A DNA stretch of 64,000 nucleotides from contig CAVJTH010000003.1 in NCBI GenBank assembly GCA_963652365.1, positions 97,829-161,828 of the forward strand, read 5' to 3'. This DNA is from Hallerella sp963652365 (GTDB lineage Bacteria; Fibrobacterota; Fibrobacteria; Fibrobacterales; Fibrobacteraceae). The position numbers and the translations under genes are program-made. Shown here in pieces: positions 26,494-36,035 of this stretch. Numbering within the stretch: position 1 is the first letter of the stretch; each line of letters opens with the position of its first letter. The notes beneath the pieces were generated by a model. The model was given only the letters and a program-made list of their open reading frames with translations, was not told the DNA's origin and ran no database searches.

Positions 26494-27879
26494 CTACTTT
26501 TCTAGCGCCTCCAGGAATGGACGTTCCGCCTTCCAGATATCGCCCGCGCCCATGAAGAGCACGAGATCGCCCGACCGAACGTCCTTTTTCAAGATTTCGA
26601 CCGCGGATTCCTTCGTTCCCGCAAAGCGGGCATTCTGGTGTCCGCGCGAGATCGCCGAATCCGAGATGAGCTTTCCGGAAATTCCGGGAATCGGCTGTTC
26701 GCGCGCCTTGTAGATTTCGCAGACCAGGAGTTCGTCACAATTCGCAAAGACCTCGGCAAAGGCTTCGTACTGGTCGCGCGTCCGCGTGTAGAGATGCGGT
26801 TGGAAGACGACGACAATGCGACGATCCGGGAAAGTATCCCGCGCGCCCTGCAACGTGGCAAAGGCCTCCGTCGGATGGTGCGCGTAATCGTCATAGACCA
26901 GGACTCCGCCAGCCTCTCCGACAAGTTCAAAACGCCGCTTGACCCCCGTAAACCCGGCAAGAGCCTTGCGGACGACTTCCATCGGAATGTTTTCTTCGTG
27001 CGAAAGGGCGATCGTCGCCGTCGCGTTCAGCACATTGTGACGCCCCGGAATCCGAAGCGCAAAGGTTCCGAGACTTTCCCCGTTCCGAAAAACGTCAAAA
27101 TGGGAAACTCCGCCCTGAACGCGCAGATTGTCCGCCCGATACATCGCCTGGCGGCTGAATCCGTAAGTGACGACGGGCTTCGTGAAGCGCGACAGAACGG
27201 ACTGGATGTTCGGATTGTCGATGCAGACGACGACCTGGCCGTAAAACGGAACCTTGTTCGCAAACGCGACAAAGGCGTCCTTTACCGCATCGAGCGTACC
27301 GTAGGTATCGAGATGTTCCCGGTCGATGTTCGTGATGATCGCCGAAGACGGCATCATCGAAAGGAAACTCCGGTCGAATTCGTCGCTTTCCGCGATCAGG
27401 TAACGACCGCGCCCGACCTTTGCCCCGCTTCCCTTTCCCTTGACGACTCCGCCGACAATGACCGTCGGGTCCTCTCCCGCCGCTTCCCAGATCGCGCCGA
27501 GCATCGACGTGGTGGTCGTCTTTCCGTGCGTTCCGCTCACGGCAAGCGTGTACTTCAGGCGCATCAGCTCTCCGAGCATTTCCGCGCGACGGATCACGGG
27601 AATGCGACGCGCCTTCGCCTCGACGATTTCCGGATTGTCCATAGTTACCGCCGACGAATAGACCAGAAGATCCGCGCCTTCGACGTTCTTCGCTTCGTGC
27701 TTCGGGTAGATGACAAGCCCCAAATCCTTCAAGTATTCGATCGCGGGACCGTCGCCCGAATCGCTGCCGGTAACGACAAATCCATTTTCGTGCAGCACTT
27801 CCGCGATTCCGGACATTCCGGCTCCGCCGATGCCCACGAAATGCAGTTTCTTGACGCGACTACTGGGAATCAGATTCAT
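26494..27879 (-). CDS. murC: UDP-N-acetylmuramate-L-alanine ligase
   Basis: 461 residues. LHFVGIGGAGMSGIAEVL is the N-terminal Rossmann motif and VSGTHGKTTTT (about 114-124) the ATP P-loop of Mur ligases; DDYAHHPTE is the C-terminal family signature. It adds L-Ala to UDP-MurNAc. The start at 27879 has GGAG upstream and overlaps murG by 20 nt; the frame is open to 28152 but that part is antisense noise within murG. Confidence 0.96.
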   Translation of the reverse strand: MNLIPSSRVKKLHFVGIGGAGMSGIAEVLHENGFVVTGSDSGDGPAIEYLKDLGLVIYPKHEAKNVEGADLLVYSSAVTMDNPEIVEAKARRIPVIRRAEMLGELMRLKYTLAVSGTHGKTTTTSMLGAIWEAAGEDPTVIVGGVVKGKGSGAKVGRGRYLIAESDEFDRSFLSMMPSSAIITNIDREHLDTYGTLDAVKDAFVAFANKVPFYGQVVVCIDNPNIQSVLSRFTKPVVTYGFSRQAMYRADNLRVQGGVSHFDVFRNGESLGTFALRIPGRHNVLNATATIALSHEENIPMEVVRKALAGFTGVKRRFELVGEAGGVLVYDDYAHHPTEAFATLQGARDTFPDRRIVVVFQPHLYTRTRDQYEAFAEVFANCDELLVCEIYKAREQPIPGISGKLISDSAISRGHQNARFAGTKESAVEILKKDVRSGDLVLFMGAGDIWKAERPFLEALEK

Positions 27880-28954
27880 CTTGACACTCCGCATCCACGA
27901 TGACTTTTGCAATTTTATCCGCCGCGTCGGGCATTCCGATGGACTTTGCCCGAGCAGCCATTCCGGCGAGCGTTTCGCCATCCGAAAGAAGCCTTTCGAC
28001 CTTGTTCCAGAGACCGTTCGGTTCGCTGTCCAGTTCGACGAGAGCCGCTCCCGCCTTTTCGACAACCCGCGCGTTGAACTCCTGGTGGTTCGCCGTCGCA
28101 AACGGGAACGGGAAGAGAATCGAAGGCTTGCCAAATGCGAGAATTTCCGCAAGCGTCGAAGCCCCGGCCCGGCTCACGATCAGGTCCGCGTATCCCATGT
28201 AGGAATAGATGTTGTCCAGAAAGGCCGTGAGCGTCACGTTTTCCGGAACCGAAACCCGTTCCCGGATCGCTTCGACGTTTTTCGCACCCGCTTGCCACAC
28301 GACCGAAATGTCGCTTCGGCTTACGATTTCGGGAAGCGCTTCTTCCATCTTGGCGTTGATGCCCCGAGCGCCCTGGGAACCTCCCACGACCAGGACGGCC
28401 TTCTTCCCTTCCGCAAATTCCCTGGGACGGCAAAGCGATTCCATCTTCGGAAGTTCGCGCACGGGATTTCCAAAGACAAGCGTCTCGGTGTTCGGAAAGA
28501 ACTTCCGCGCTTCTTCCGACGTGACGAAGATTTTTCGCGCGATGTGCGCACCGACCTTGTTCGCGACCCCGGCGACCGCGTTCTGTTCCTGGATATAGAC
28601 CGGGATCTTGGCGAGTCCCGCCGCCATCACGATGGGCAGGGAAACGTATCCGCCCGTAGCGACGACGACATCCGGCTTCCGCTTTTTCAGGACGACCTTT
28701 GCGCTCTGTATCGCCTTGACCAGATTAAACGGAAGCGAAAGGTTCTGCGTAAACGAACCGCGATGAAGCGGCACCGCCGTGATTTCGTCAAATTCAAAAT
28801 ACGGCCGGACAAGCCTGGATTCCATCGAATCCTTTCGACCGGCAAACGAGATGTTCTTCACACCCAGCCTTCCAAGGCTCTCCGCGATGGCGATCGCCGG
28901 GAACACGTGTCCACCCGTACCGCCACAGGCGAACAAAAACTTCTTCTGTTTCAT
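27860..28954 (-). CDS. murG: Undecaprenyldiphospho-muramoylpentapeptide beta-GlcNAc transferase
   Basis: 364 residues of the GT28/GT-B fold. GGTGGHVFPA (residues 11-20) is the diagnostic diphosphate loop, followed by ATGGYVSLP, the EQNAVAGVANK segment and the C-terminal donor-site motif SRAGASTLAEILAFGKPSILFPFP. It converts lipid I to lipid II on the inner face of the membrane. The start overlaps the ftsW stop (ATGA). Confidence 0.96.
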   Translation of the reverse strand: MKQKKFLFACGGTGGHVFPAIAIAESLGRLGVKNISFAGRKDSMESRLVRPYFEFDEITAVPLHRGSFTQNLSLPFNLVKAIQSAKVVLKKRKPDVVVATGGYVSLPIVMAAGLAKIPVYIQEQNAVAGVANKVGAHIARKIFVTSEEARKFFPNTETLVFGNPVRELPKMESLCRPREFAEGKKAVLVVGGSQGARGINAKMEEALPEIVSRSDISVVWQAGAKNVEAIRERVSVPENVTLTAFLDNIYSYMGYADLIVSRAGASTLAEILAFGKPSILFPFPFATANHQEFNARVVEKAGAALVELDSEPNGLWNKVERLLSDGETLAGMAARAKSIGMPDAADKIAKVIVDAECQDESDSQ

Positions 28955-30096
28955 AAAGGCCTCTCATCCTGCACGACACTTCGAGGTTCATCGAGAATCT
29001 CGCCTGTCCGCGCACGTGAAATGTTCAACAAGATTCCGACCGAAATCATGGATACGATCAGATTGGTTCCGCCATAGCTGATAAACGGAAGCGGCTGTCC
29101 GGTCGTCGGGATCAGCCCCGTGCAGACCGCGACATGGAAGCACATATTGAAGGCGAGCGACGACGTAAGGCAAATCGCGAAATACCGGGAAAAGCGCGAG
29201 CGGGCATTCCGCGCAATCATCAAGCCCTTGTACACGATAACGCCGAAAAGGAAAATGACGGCAAAGGTTCCGAGAAATCCGAGTTCCTCGCCGAGCAGGC
29301 TGTAGGCGACATCCTTGGTGGATTCCGGCAAGAAGCCAAGCTTCTGCGTTCCCTGGCCGACACCCGTTCCAAGCCAGCCTCCATGTCCAAGGCTTATCAG
29401 GGAATGCCAGAGCTGGTAACCGCCATCTTTCAGATGCTCTTCCGGATGCAGAAAGACCTGGATTCGCCGTAACCGGTAAGGCGCAATCAGGCAGAGCACG
29501 ACAACGGTCAAGACCGCCGGCACAAAGGACATCGCGAGATAGCGGAGCCTGACGCCCGAAACGAAGAAGAGCACGTAGATAGTCGAAAAGATCATCAGGG
29601 CCATCGAAAGATTCGGCTGTCCGATGATCAGGGCGCACACGAGCACAAGAACCGCCAAGGGTTTCAGATAGCCTTCCTTGAGGTCCAGGATATTGTCGCC
29701 AAGCTTCGAAAGCTTTCGGGACATCAGCGCGAATATCGCGATTTTCATGAATTCCGCGGGCTGGAGCGACATGCCGCCGACAGAAAGCCATCGAGTGGCT
29801 CCCTTTGCCGCAAAACCCCAGGCGATCACGACAACCAGCAAGACAAGACAGAGGAGGAAGAAAGGCTGGGCCAGCTTGTGAAAAATCCGATGGTCGATAA
29901 ATACCATGCAGCACATCGGCAAGAATCCGATTCCGATGGCTTTCAGGTGCTTCATCGCATAGTACGACTCCGGGAACCCGTTTTCCGTAGCCCGGAAATT
30001 GCTTCCGCTGTAAATGACATAGACGCCCAGAACCAGCAGCCCGATGACCGCCAGCAAAAGGCCCTTGTCAAAATTCAGCACGGAGTTCTTCTTCAT
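28951..30096 (-). CDS. ftsW: Septal peptidoglycan glycosyltransferase FtsW (SEDS)
   Basis: 381 residues with about ten membrane segments. SEDS features are KGATRWL and SLQPAEFMKIA, the SLGHGGWLGTGVGQGTQK periplasmic loop, and TGQPLPFISYGGTN near the C-terminus. It polymerises lipid II at the septum together with FtsI. It starts 12 nt after murF, where most dcw clusters carry mraY and murD; there is no room for either here. Confidence 0.95.
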   Translation of the reverse strand: MKKNSVLNFDKGLLLAVIGLLVLGVYVIYSGSNFRATENGFPESYYAMKHLKAIGIGFLPMCCMVFIDHRIFHKLAQPFFLLCLVLLVVVIAWGFAAKGATRWLSVGGMSLQPAEFMKIAIFALMSRKLSKLGDNILDLKEGYLKPLAVLVLVCALIIGQPNLSMALMIFSTIYVLFFVSGVRLRYLAMSFVPAVLTVVVLCLIAPYRLRRIQVFLHPEEHLKDGGYQLWHSLISLGHGGWLGTGVGQGTQKLGFLPESTKDVAYSLLGEELGFLGTFAVIFLFGVIVYKGLMIARNARSRFSRYFAICLTSSLAFNMCFHVAVCTGLIPTTGQPLPFISYGGTNLIVSMISVGILLNISRARTGEILDEPRSVVQDERPL

Positions 30097-30108
30097 CGCC
30101 GAGCTTCC

Positions 30109-31524
30109 TTACCGATTCACCGCGACCGGTTCCAGCCGGAGCAACTTTTCGACGATTTGTTCCATCTTCATGCCGCGGGAACCCTTGACCAGGACAATGT
30201 CCCCAAAATGGACATTTTCCGAAAGGAATTCCATCGCCCTTTCCGCACTTTCGAAATGCAGCGCCGCGTCTTTGCCCATTCCGCAAGCGATAGCCCCCTC
30301 TCGCGTGTTCACACTCCACTTGCCGACCGCGACCAGGAGATCGAAATGCATCGCGTGCACCAGTTCGCCGATTTCCCGGTGAAGTTCCGCGCTCCTGTCG
30401 CCCAGTTCGAGCATGTCGCCCAGGACCGCAATTTTCCGCGCGGGCCGTTCCAGCGCACCGATCGTCTGGAGAGCCATCCGCGTCGAAGAAGGGTTCGCAT
30501 TGTAGCAGTCCGAAACGACCTTGATGCCGATGCCGTTCCGGATTTCCATTCGCATGTTCGCCGCATGGAACTTTTCGAGAGCGCGCGCGATCGTCGATTT
30601 GGGCATCCGGAGAGAAGTCGCTACCGCGATGACGGCAAGCGCGTTATAGACATTGTGGATTCCGGGAACGTTCAGGCGGAATTCCGTCCGACCGATCGAG
30701 AAGGAAGCGCAGGCGTTCGCATCCCACTTCAGGCGTTCGGGCCGGATCACTCCGCGCTTGATGCCGAACGTGAGCACACGATAGCTCTTGTTTGTCCGGA
30801 GCTTCGAAAGCCGCGGATCGTCCGCATTCACCACCAGAAGACCGCCCTTCCGAAGCCCGTCCGCGATTGTCACCTTTTCCTTGAAAACGTTGTCGAGGGT
30901 TCCGAGGCGTTCCAGATGGCTCGCGCCGACATTCGTGATCACGGCGATATCGGGTTCCACGGCCATCGACAGCGGGTGAATCTCTCCGGGAGCGCTCGTC
31001 CCCATTTCCACGATGGCGACTTCGTCCGAATGCCTAAAGCGAAAAATCGTCTTGGGAACGCCGATCTGGTTGTTGAAGTTTCCTTCGGTCGCCACCGTCT
31101 TGAACTGTTCGGAGAGAACCGCTTTCAGCATTTCCTTTGTCGTCGTCTTTCCGTTCGAACCGGTCACCGCGACTTTCTTCAGCTTGAAAAGTCTCTGGTA
31201 ACCCTTGGCGAGCTTCAAGAGGGCTGCGTTCGTATCGTTGACAGGGACATAGACCTCTGTCGAAAAATCCTTTGCGCGGTTTTCATCCATCACGGTCATC
31301 AGAGCTCCTTTTTCCATCACCTGCGGAATAAATTCATGCGCATCGAAACGTGCGCCTTTCAACGGCCAATAGACGACACCGGGTGCCGCTTCGCGACTGT
31401 CGAAGCAAAGCTTCACCTTGCGCTTCGAAGCCCGTGCCGAGATTCCCACCGGCTCGCTTTCGAGAATTTCGCAAAGTTCGCCAATGGTCAAGTCCAGATT
31501 TTGAATGCCTTTCGATTGCGCCAT
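30109..31524 (-). CDS. murF: UDP-MurNAc-tripeptide-D-Ala-D-Ala ligase
   Basis: 471 residues with the Mur-ligase P-loop VTGSNGKTTTKE (about 120-131), MGTSAPGEIHPL, VITNVGASHLERLGT and the C-terminal DCYNANPSS and LGDMLELG motifs typical of MurF. It adds the D-Ala-D-Ala dipeptide to complete the UDP-MurNAc pentapeptide. The start shares a base with the murE stop (TAATG), indicating translational coupling. Confidence 0.96.
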   Translation of the reverse strand: MAQSKGIQNLDLTIGELCEILESEPVGISARASKRKVKLCFDSREAAPGVVYWPLKGARFDAHEFIPQVMEKGALMTVMDENRAKDFSTEVYVPVNDTNAALLKLAKGYQRLFKLKKVAVTGSNGKTTTKEMLKAVLSEQFKTVATEGNFNNQIGVPKTIFRFRHSDEVAIVEMGTSAPGEIHPLSMAVEPDIAVITNVGASHLERLGTLDNVFKEKVTIADGLRKGGLLVVNADDPRLSKLRTNKSYRVLTFGIKRGVIRPERLKWDANACASFSIGRTEFRLNVPGIHNVYNALAVIAVATSLRMPKSTIARALEKFHAANMRMEIRNGIGIKVVSDCYNANPSSTRMALQTIGALERPARKIAVLGDMLELGDRSAELHREIGELVHAMHFDLLVAVGKWSVNTREGAIACGMGKDAALHFESAERAMEFLSENVHFGDIVLVKGSRGMKMEQIVEKLLRLEPVAVNR

Positions 31525-32933
31525 TATTTCATCTCCCGGAGGATGATTTCATGATCGTCGAAATGATGCCTGGTCGTTCCGATTATCTGGTAGTCTTCGT
31601 GCCCCTTTCCGGCAACGACGAGCATATCGTTAGCCTGCAAGGCGTGGCAAGCCATGGAAATCGCCTCTTCGCGGGAAACGACTACGCGGAATTTTTCCGT
31701 GTGCATTCCGCTCACGATTTCCTCGATAATCGCCTCGGGATCTTCCGTCCGCGGATTGTCCGAAGTGACCCAGGCGAAATCCGCTTCCCGTTCCGCAATC
31801 GCTCCCATGATATGCCGCTTGTTTCGGTCACGGTCACCGCCGCAGCCGAATACGACAGAAAGCCTTCCCTTGCACAGCGCGCGCGCCGTACGAAGGACGC
31901 GTTCCAAGGCATCCGGCGTATGCGCATAGTCCACGATGACGCGGCGCGATCCGTCGTTAAACGTCACCTCGAACCGACCCGGCACCTTGACAATCCGGAG
32001 AGCCTTCTCGATTGCCGCATCCGAAACGCCGATGGCCCGCGCCCAGGCCGAAACGAGCAACACGTTGTCCGCATTGAAATCGCCGACAAGTCCCGTCGCC
32101 AGGACACGCGAAGAGACAAAGGGAACATCCAGGACGAGACCGTTTTCCGAACTTTCGATCGACCTCGGAACAGCCATCGCGCCGGAATTTCCAAGACGCG
32201 AAACGGACACCTTGCGCGCAACCGGAATTTCTTCGAAAAGGCGCGCGCCAAAAGAATCATCGACATTGACGACCGCGATGCCATCCTGCGCAAGATACTT
32301 CGTAAAGAGAAGCTTTTTCGCTTCGAAATAGTTTTCCATCGTCCCGTGGTAATCGAGATGATCCTCGGTCAAGTTCGAGAACAGTCCGCTTCGAAACGCA
32401 ATGCCTTCGACGCGACCCTGGCAAAGCGAATGCGACGAGGCTTCCATCACCAGATCCGAACAGCCCGCCTCGACCGCGCTCGCGGCAAAGGCGTAGAGTT
32501 CCAGGATCCCGGGAGTCGTCAGGCTGGATCTTTCCACCCGATCGCCAATCTTCTTGCAAATCGTTCCGAGAAGAGCCGTCCTTTTTCCTTCGCCGGCAAG
32601 CATCGCTTCCATCAAGAAGGCGCTGGTCGTCTTGCCGTTCGTTCCCGTTACCGCATGAACGGAAAGCTTCGCGAACGGGTCGCGATAAAAAGTCCTTGCA
32701 GCAGCCGCGCGAGCCGCCTTCACGTTCGAAACGCGAATCCACCTGTCCGAAAGCCCTTCCGGAGCCTCGGTCTCGGCGATAACGGCCACCGCGCCTTTCG
32801 AAAGCGCGGTTCGCGCAAATTCCGCGGCGCGTTCGCCGGGAAGCGCAAAGAACAGGTCGTTCGGCAAGACCTTCCTCGAGTCGTCGGAAAGAGCTTTCAC
32901 GTTCGGATTTTTCAAGACATCTTCTAACAGCAT
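31524..32933 (-). CDS. murE: UDP-MurNAc-L-Ala-D-Glu:meso-diaminopimelate ligase
   Basis: 469 residues. P-loop VTGTNGKTTS (95-104), MEASSHSL and YAHTPDAL are MurE signatures. The SDNPRTEDP motif near residue 392 contains the DNPR sequence that selects meso-diaminopimelate over lysine, so the peptidoglycan is of the Gram-negative A1gamma type. GKGHEDYQ near the C-terminus is also characteristic. The stop of ftsI lies 5 nt before the start. Confidence 0.96.
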   Translation of the reverse strand: MLLEDVLKNPNVKALSDDSRKVLPNDLFFALPGERAAEFARTALSKGAVAVIAETEAPEGLSDRWIRVSNVKAARAAAARTFYRDPFAKLSVHAVTGTNGKTTSAFLMEAMLAGEGKRTALLGTICKKIGDRVERSSLTTPGILELYAFAASAVEAGCSDLVMEASSHSLCQGRVEGIAFRSGLFSNLTEDHLDYHGTMENYFEAKKLLFTKYLAQDGIAVVNVDDSFGARLFEEIPVARKVSVSRLGNSGAMAVPRSIESSENGLVLDVPFVSSRVLATGLVGDFNADNVLLVSAWARAIGVSDAAIEKALRIVKVPGRFEVTFNDGSRRVIVDYAHTPDALERVLRTARALCKGRLSVVFGCGGDRDRNKRHIMGAIAEREADFAWVTSDNPRTEDPEAIIEEIVSGMHTEKFRVVVSREEAISMACHALQANDMLVVAGKGHEDYQIIGTTRHHFDDHEIILREMK

Positions 32934-32938
32934 ACCAT

Positions 32939-34816
32939 CTACCCTTTCTCGGAAAGAACGAGCTTGAATTTTTCGCCGCGTTTCAGAACGGCATTGGGAG
33001 CGGGAAACTGTCGCTTGACGCGACCCTTGCCTTCAATCTCCACGTCGCCGGAAAACTTTCCGATCTGCTCCAGGGCATCGCGCAGGGAAAGTCCGACAAG
33101 GTCCGGCATTTTCTGCCAGTTTGCCGTTCCGAGCCGGAGAATCAAGGCGCCGTTTTCAAAATTGCGCTCCGAGGCGACAACCGTTTTCCCTTCGCCCACA
33201 AAGGAAACCGGGCATTGGCGGCTTTTCGAAAGGCTTCTCGCATCGTCGTCCGAAAGCCCGATAAATTCCACGTCGCACGTTTCGGAAAGGGAAACGCGTT
33301 CCAGGTTATAGGGAACAGGAGACGTCAGCGGAGAATAGTAGAGCCCTTCCATGATCTTTCTGAAGATAGGGCCAGCCGCCGCGCCGCCGGAAGTCTTTCC
33401 ATATTTCGGTTCATCGACAAGAGCCATGCACACGTAGCGCGGATTTTCGGCAGGGGCAAGCCCGATAAACGAAGCGAACGTCTTGCTTTCGTCGTACCGC
33501 TGGGAACTCACGTTCACCTTGATGGCCGTTCCCGTCTTTCCGCCAAAGAGAACCCCCGGAAGCTTCTGGGAATTCACCGTCTTTCCCGTTCCGATTTCAA
33601 CGACTTCGCGAAGCATGGAACGCACGCGCGCCGCGGTCTTTTCCGAAATCACGCGGCGAACCTTTTTCGGGGAGTTCCTTTCGAGAACTTCGCCATCCGC
33701 CGAGCGCCATTCCCGGACAAGCGTGGGCTGCCACAGGATTCCGCCATTCGCGATGGCGCAGTAGCTCATCACCATCTGGATGGGCGTCACCAAGATTTCG
33801 TGCCCGTAACCAATCGTCATCCCCGTGCGGCCGCTCCACTTGTATGGAGAATGCAACAATCCGGACTCTTCGCCGGGAAGCTCCACCTGCGTCTTTACGC
33901 CATACCCGAACGAACGGACATACCGATAGAACTTTTCGTCACCGATGCTGTCCGCGATCTTTGCGAAGATGATGTTCGACGAAACCGCCATCGCGCCCGT
34001 CATGTTGTGGTTGCCGTGATCCTTCTTTCTGTCATCGTGAATCTTGATTCCCTTCCCCGCGATCCACGTTCCCCCTTCGCCGCTAAAGACCGTTTCCGGA
34101 TTCACCGAATGCGTTTCGATCGCCGTCGCGGCGGTCACCACCTTGAACGTCGAACCCGGTTCATAGGGCAAGGAGACGATATCGTTCTTCACGCGGGAAC
34201 TCGCCGTCAGCGGAGCGTTCGGATCGAATGTCGGGAACGTCGCCATCGCGAGAATTTCTCCCGTATAGGGATCGACGACGACCGCGCTGCCGCTTTTCCC
34301 CTGGACCTCTTCGACGCCTTCCTTCAAGGCGTTTTCGACGATTTCCTGGATGTTCCTGTCAATCGTCACGACAAGATCCTTGCCGGGAATCGGGCTCTGC
34401 CCTTCCATTTTTCGACCGGCCTGCACTTCGCGCTTGCGGTTCAGCACCCGAGTCTGCCAGCCATCCGTTCCGCGGAACGTCGTATCGAAATAGAATTCCA
34501 GCCCGGAACTTCCCTGTCCCTCGCGATTCATCTGCCCGATAATTTGCGATGCCAGCGTCCCCTGCGGATAGATCCGTCGCACTTCCAGCGGTCCGTTTCC
34601 GTTCTTCTCCTCGATGCTCTGGGCAAGCACCACCCCGTTCCTGTCGAGGATTCTGCCACGCGGAGCCTTGAGTATTATCCGATCCTGCACATGGGCAGCC
34701 ACTTCGCTATACTTGTCGTGATCCAGGATCTGGATCTGGAAAGTGCGCAGCAGCAGGACCAGCCACAGAAGGCCGAAAAACAGGTATAGCCACGAAATGC
34801 GATCCAGGTTCCGCAT
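32939..34816 (-). CDS. ftsI: Septal transpeptidase FtsI (class B PBP3) with a PASTA domain
   Basis: 625 residues: N-terminal membrane anchor (about 9-30), the PBP dimerisation domain starting APRGRILDRNG, then the transpeptidase domain with S222-TFK, SSN (279-281) and GGKTGTA. The last about 60 residues (MPDLVGLSLRDALEQI ... FKLVLSEKG) form a PASTA module, which is more usual in Firmicute and Actinobacterial division PBPs and in spore PBPs than in proteobacterial FtsI. It cross-links septal peptidoglycan with FtsW. The ATG at 34816 overlaps the ftsL stop (TGATG) and has a GGGGGAAG binding site. Confidence 0.95.
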   Translation of the reverse strand: MRNLDRISWLYLFFGLLWLVLLLRTFQIQILDHDKYSEVAAHVQDRIILKAPRGRILDRNGVVLAQSIEEKNGNGPLEVRRIYPQGTLASQIIGQMNREGQGSSGLEFYFDTTFRGTDGWQTRVLNRKREVQAGRKMEGQSPIPGKDLVVTIDRNIQEIVENALKEGVEEVQGKSGSAVVVDPYTGEILAMATFPTFDPNAPLTASSRVKNDIVSLPYEPGSTFKVVTAATAIETHSVNPETVFSGEGGTWIAGKGIKIHDDRKKDHGNHNMTGAMAVSSNIIFAKIADSIGDEKFYRYVRSFGYGVKTQVELPGEESGLLHSPYKWSGRTGMTIGYGHEILVTPIQMVMSYCAIANGGILWQPTLVREWRSADGEVLERNSPKKVRRVISEKTAARVRSMLREVVEIGTGKTVNSQKLPGVLFGGKTGTAIKVNVSSQRYDESKTFASFIGLAPAENPRYVCMALVDEPKYGKTSGGAAAGPIFRKIMEGLYYSPLTSPVPYNLERVSLSETCDVEFIGLSDDDARSLSKSRQCPVSFVGEGKTVVASERNFENGALILRLGTANWQKMPDLVGLSLRDALEQIGKFSGDVEIEGKGRVKRQFPAPNAVLKRGEKFKLVLSEKG

Positions 34817-35103
34817 CACTTCCCCCCGACCCGTTTCACTTTCAGCGGCACTTTCTCATAGCCCAGCCCGAGCCGCGTCGCTTCCTTCGAAATTTTTTCC
34901 AGCGAAGAAAGTTCGCCATTTTCCAGGTTCTGCAGCACGACCTCTCCCCGAAGGGCCGAAACTTCGCGTACAAGGGAAGCTTTCCGCATCGCGAGATCGT
35001 CATAGCGATTCTGCTTCCACAGGAATCCGCAAAGGACAAGCCCCGCGTAAAGCGTCAGCAAGACGCCGCCGAGAAACCGGTGTGTCAGAAAAAAGCGGAT
35101 CAT
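34816..35103 (-). CDS. ftsL: Cell-division protein FtsL (bitopic)
   Basis: 95 residues, so easily missed. Start at 35103 (MIRFFLTHRF) overlaps the rsmH stop as ATGA. One membrane helix (about residues 10-28, GGVLLTLYAGLVLCGFLW) is followed by a short periplasmic coiled coil (LAMRKASLVREVSALRGEVVLQNLEN). Sequence conservation in FtsL is very low; size, topology and position between rsmH and ftsI make the assignment. The open extension to 35229 lies inside rsmH. Confidence 0.85.
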   Translation of the reverse strand: MIRFFLTHRFLGGVLLTLYAGLVLCGFLWKQNRYDDLAMRKASLVREVSALRGEVVLQNLENGELSSLEKISKEATRLGLGYEKVPLKVKRVGGK

Positions 35104-36035
35104 GTTCTTTCGTACACCCTCAGTTTTGCGGAACGCGCCCGCGGATTCCGCGCGATTTCTTCCGCAGTCGGGAGCATCGGCTTGCGAAAGACCTTCTTCA
35201 GCTTCCGGTGGTTTCCCCCGCAAAGGCAAACCGGGGATTCAGGCGGGCAGAGGCACGCCCTTTCAAATTCGGCGGCGACAAGCTTGACCGTGCGATCTTC
35301 GACGGAATGGTAGGAAATCACCACGAGCCTTCCGCCCTTCACAAGAGCCCTGACCGCGGCGCGAACGCTCGTACGAATCTCTTCGAGTTCCCCGTTCACT
35401 TCCATGCGAATCGCCTGGAAAATACGCGCGAGAATTCCGTTCAGATCCCGGAGCCTGTCCGGATAGGTCCTTTCGGCAGCGGCCCGCAGATGTTCGGGAA
35501 GAACCGGAGACTTTAGGCCCGCGATTCCGTTCCTGATATTTTCGCTTAGTTTGTACGCACGGTCTAAATCCGCATTGTCCCGAAAAGCCTGCACCATTTC
35601 GTCCGGGGAACTTGTACGCAGCCATTCCTGGGCGCCGAACGGGGAACGGGTATCCATCCGCAAATCAACCGGATGGTTTCCCTGAAAGGTAAAGCCCCGC
35701 GCATCGTCATCGACCTGGTGGCTGCTGATTCCCAGGTCATAGAGGATTCCATTCAAGCTGTTTTCCCGGACCTCGCCCCACAGTCTGCCGAACGGAACCG
35801 GGTGAAACGTCACCTGGCTTCCAAACGGAGCGAGCCGTTTCGTCGCATACGCAATCGCTTCCGGATCGCGGTCGAACGAGTGCAGATGCCCTGCGGGAGA
35901 AAGCCGCTTCAAGATTCCTTCGGAGTGTCCCCCGCCGCCAAGCGTGCAATCCGCGTAAGAGCCATTCGGGTCAATGACCAGGGCGTCCAGACTTTCTTCA
36001 AAAAGGACCGGGGAATGGTATTCAGCGATTTTCAT
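35100..36035 (-). CDS. rsmH: 16S rRNA (cytosine-1402-N4)-methyltransferase
   Basis: 311 residues. The family N-terminus EYHSPVLFEESLDAL is followed by the SAM-binding loop ADCTLGGGGHSEGIL (residues 28-42). GILYDLGISSHQVDDDARGFTF, the RMDTR motif and VISYHSVEDRTVK are all present. It methylates C1402 at the ribosomal P site. Start at 36035 overlaps mraZ by 14 nt with a GGGGGG-rich binding site; the open frame up to 36380 is spurious. Confidence 0.96.
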   Translation of the reverse strand: MKIAEYHSPVLFEESLDALVIDPNGSYADCTLGGGGHSEGILKRLSPAGHLHSFDRDPEAIAYATKRLAPFGSQVTFHPVPFGRLWGEVRENSLNGILYDLGISSHQVDDDARGFTFQGNHPVDLRMDTRSPFGAQEWLRTSSPDEMVQAFRDNADLDRAYKLSENIRNGIAGLKSPVLPEHLRAAAERTYPDRLRDLNGILARIFQAIRMEVNGELEEIRTSVRAAVRALVKGGRLVVISYHSVEDRTVKLVAAEFERACLCPPESPVCLCGGNHRKLKKVFRKPMLPTAEEIARNPRARSAKLRVYERT

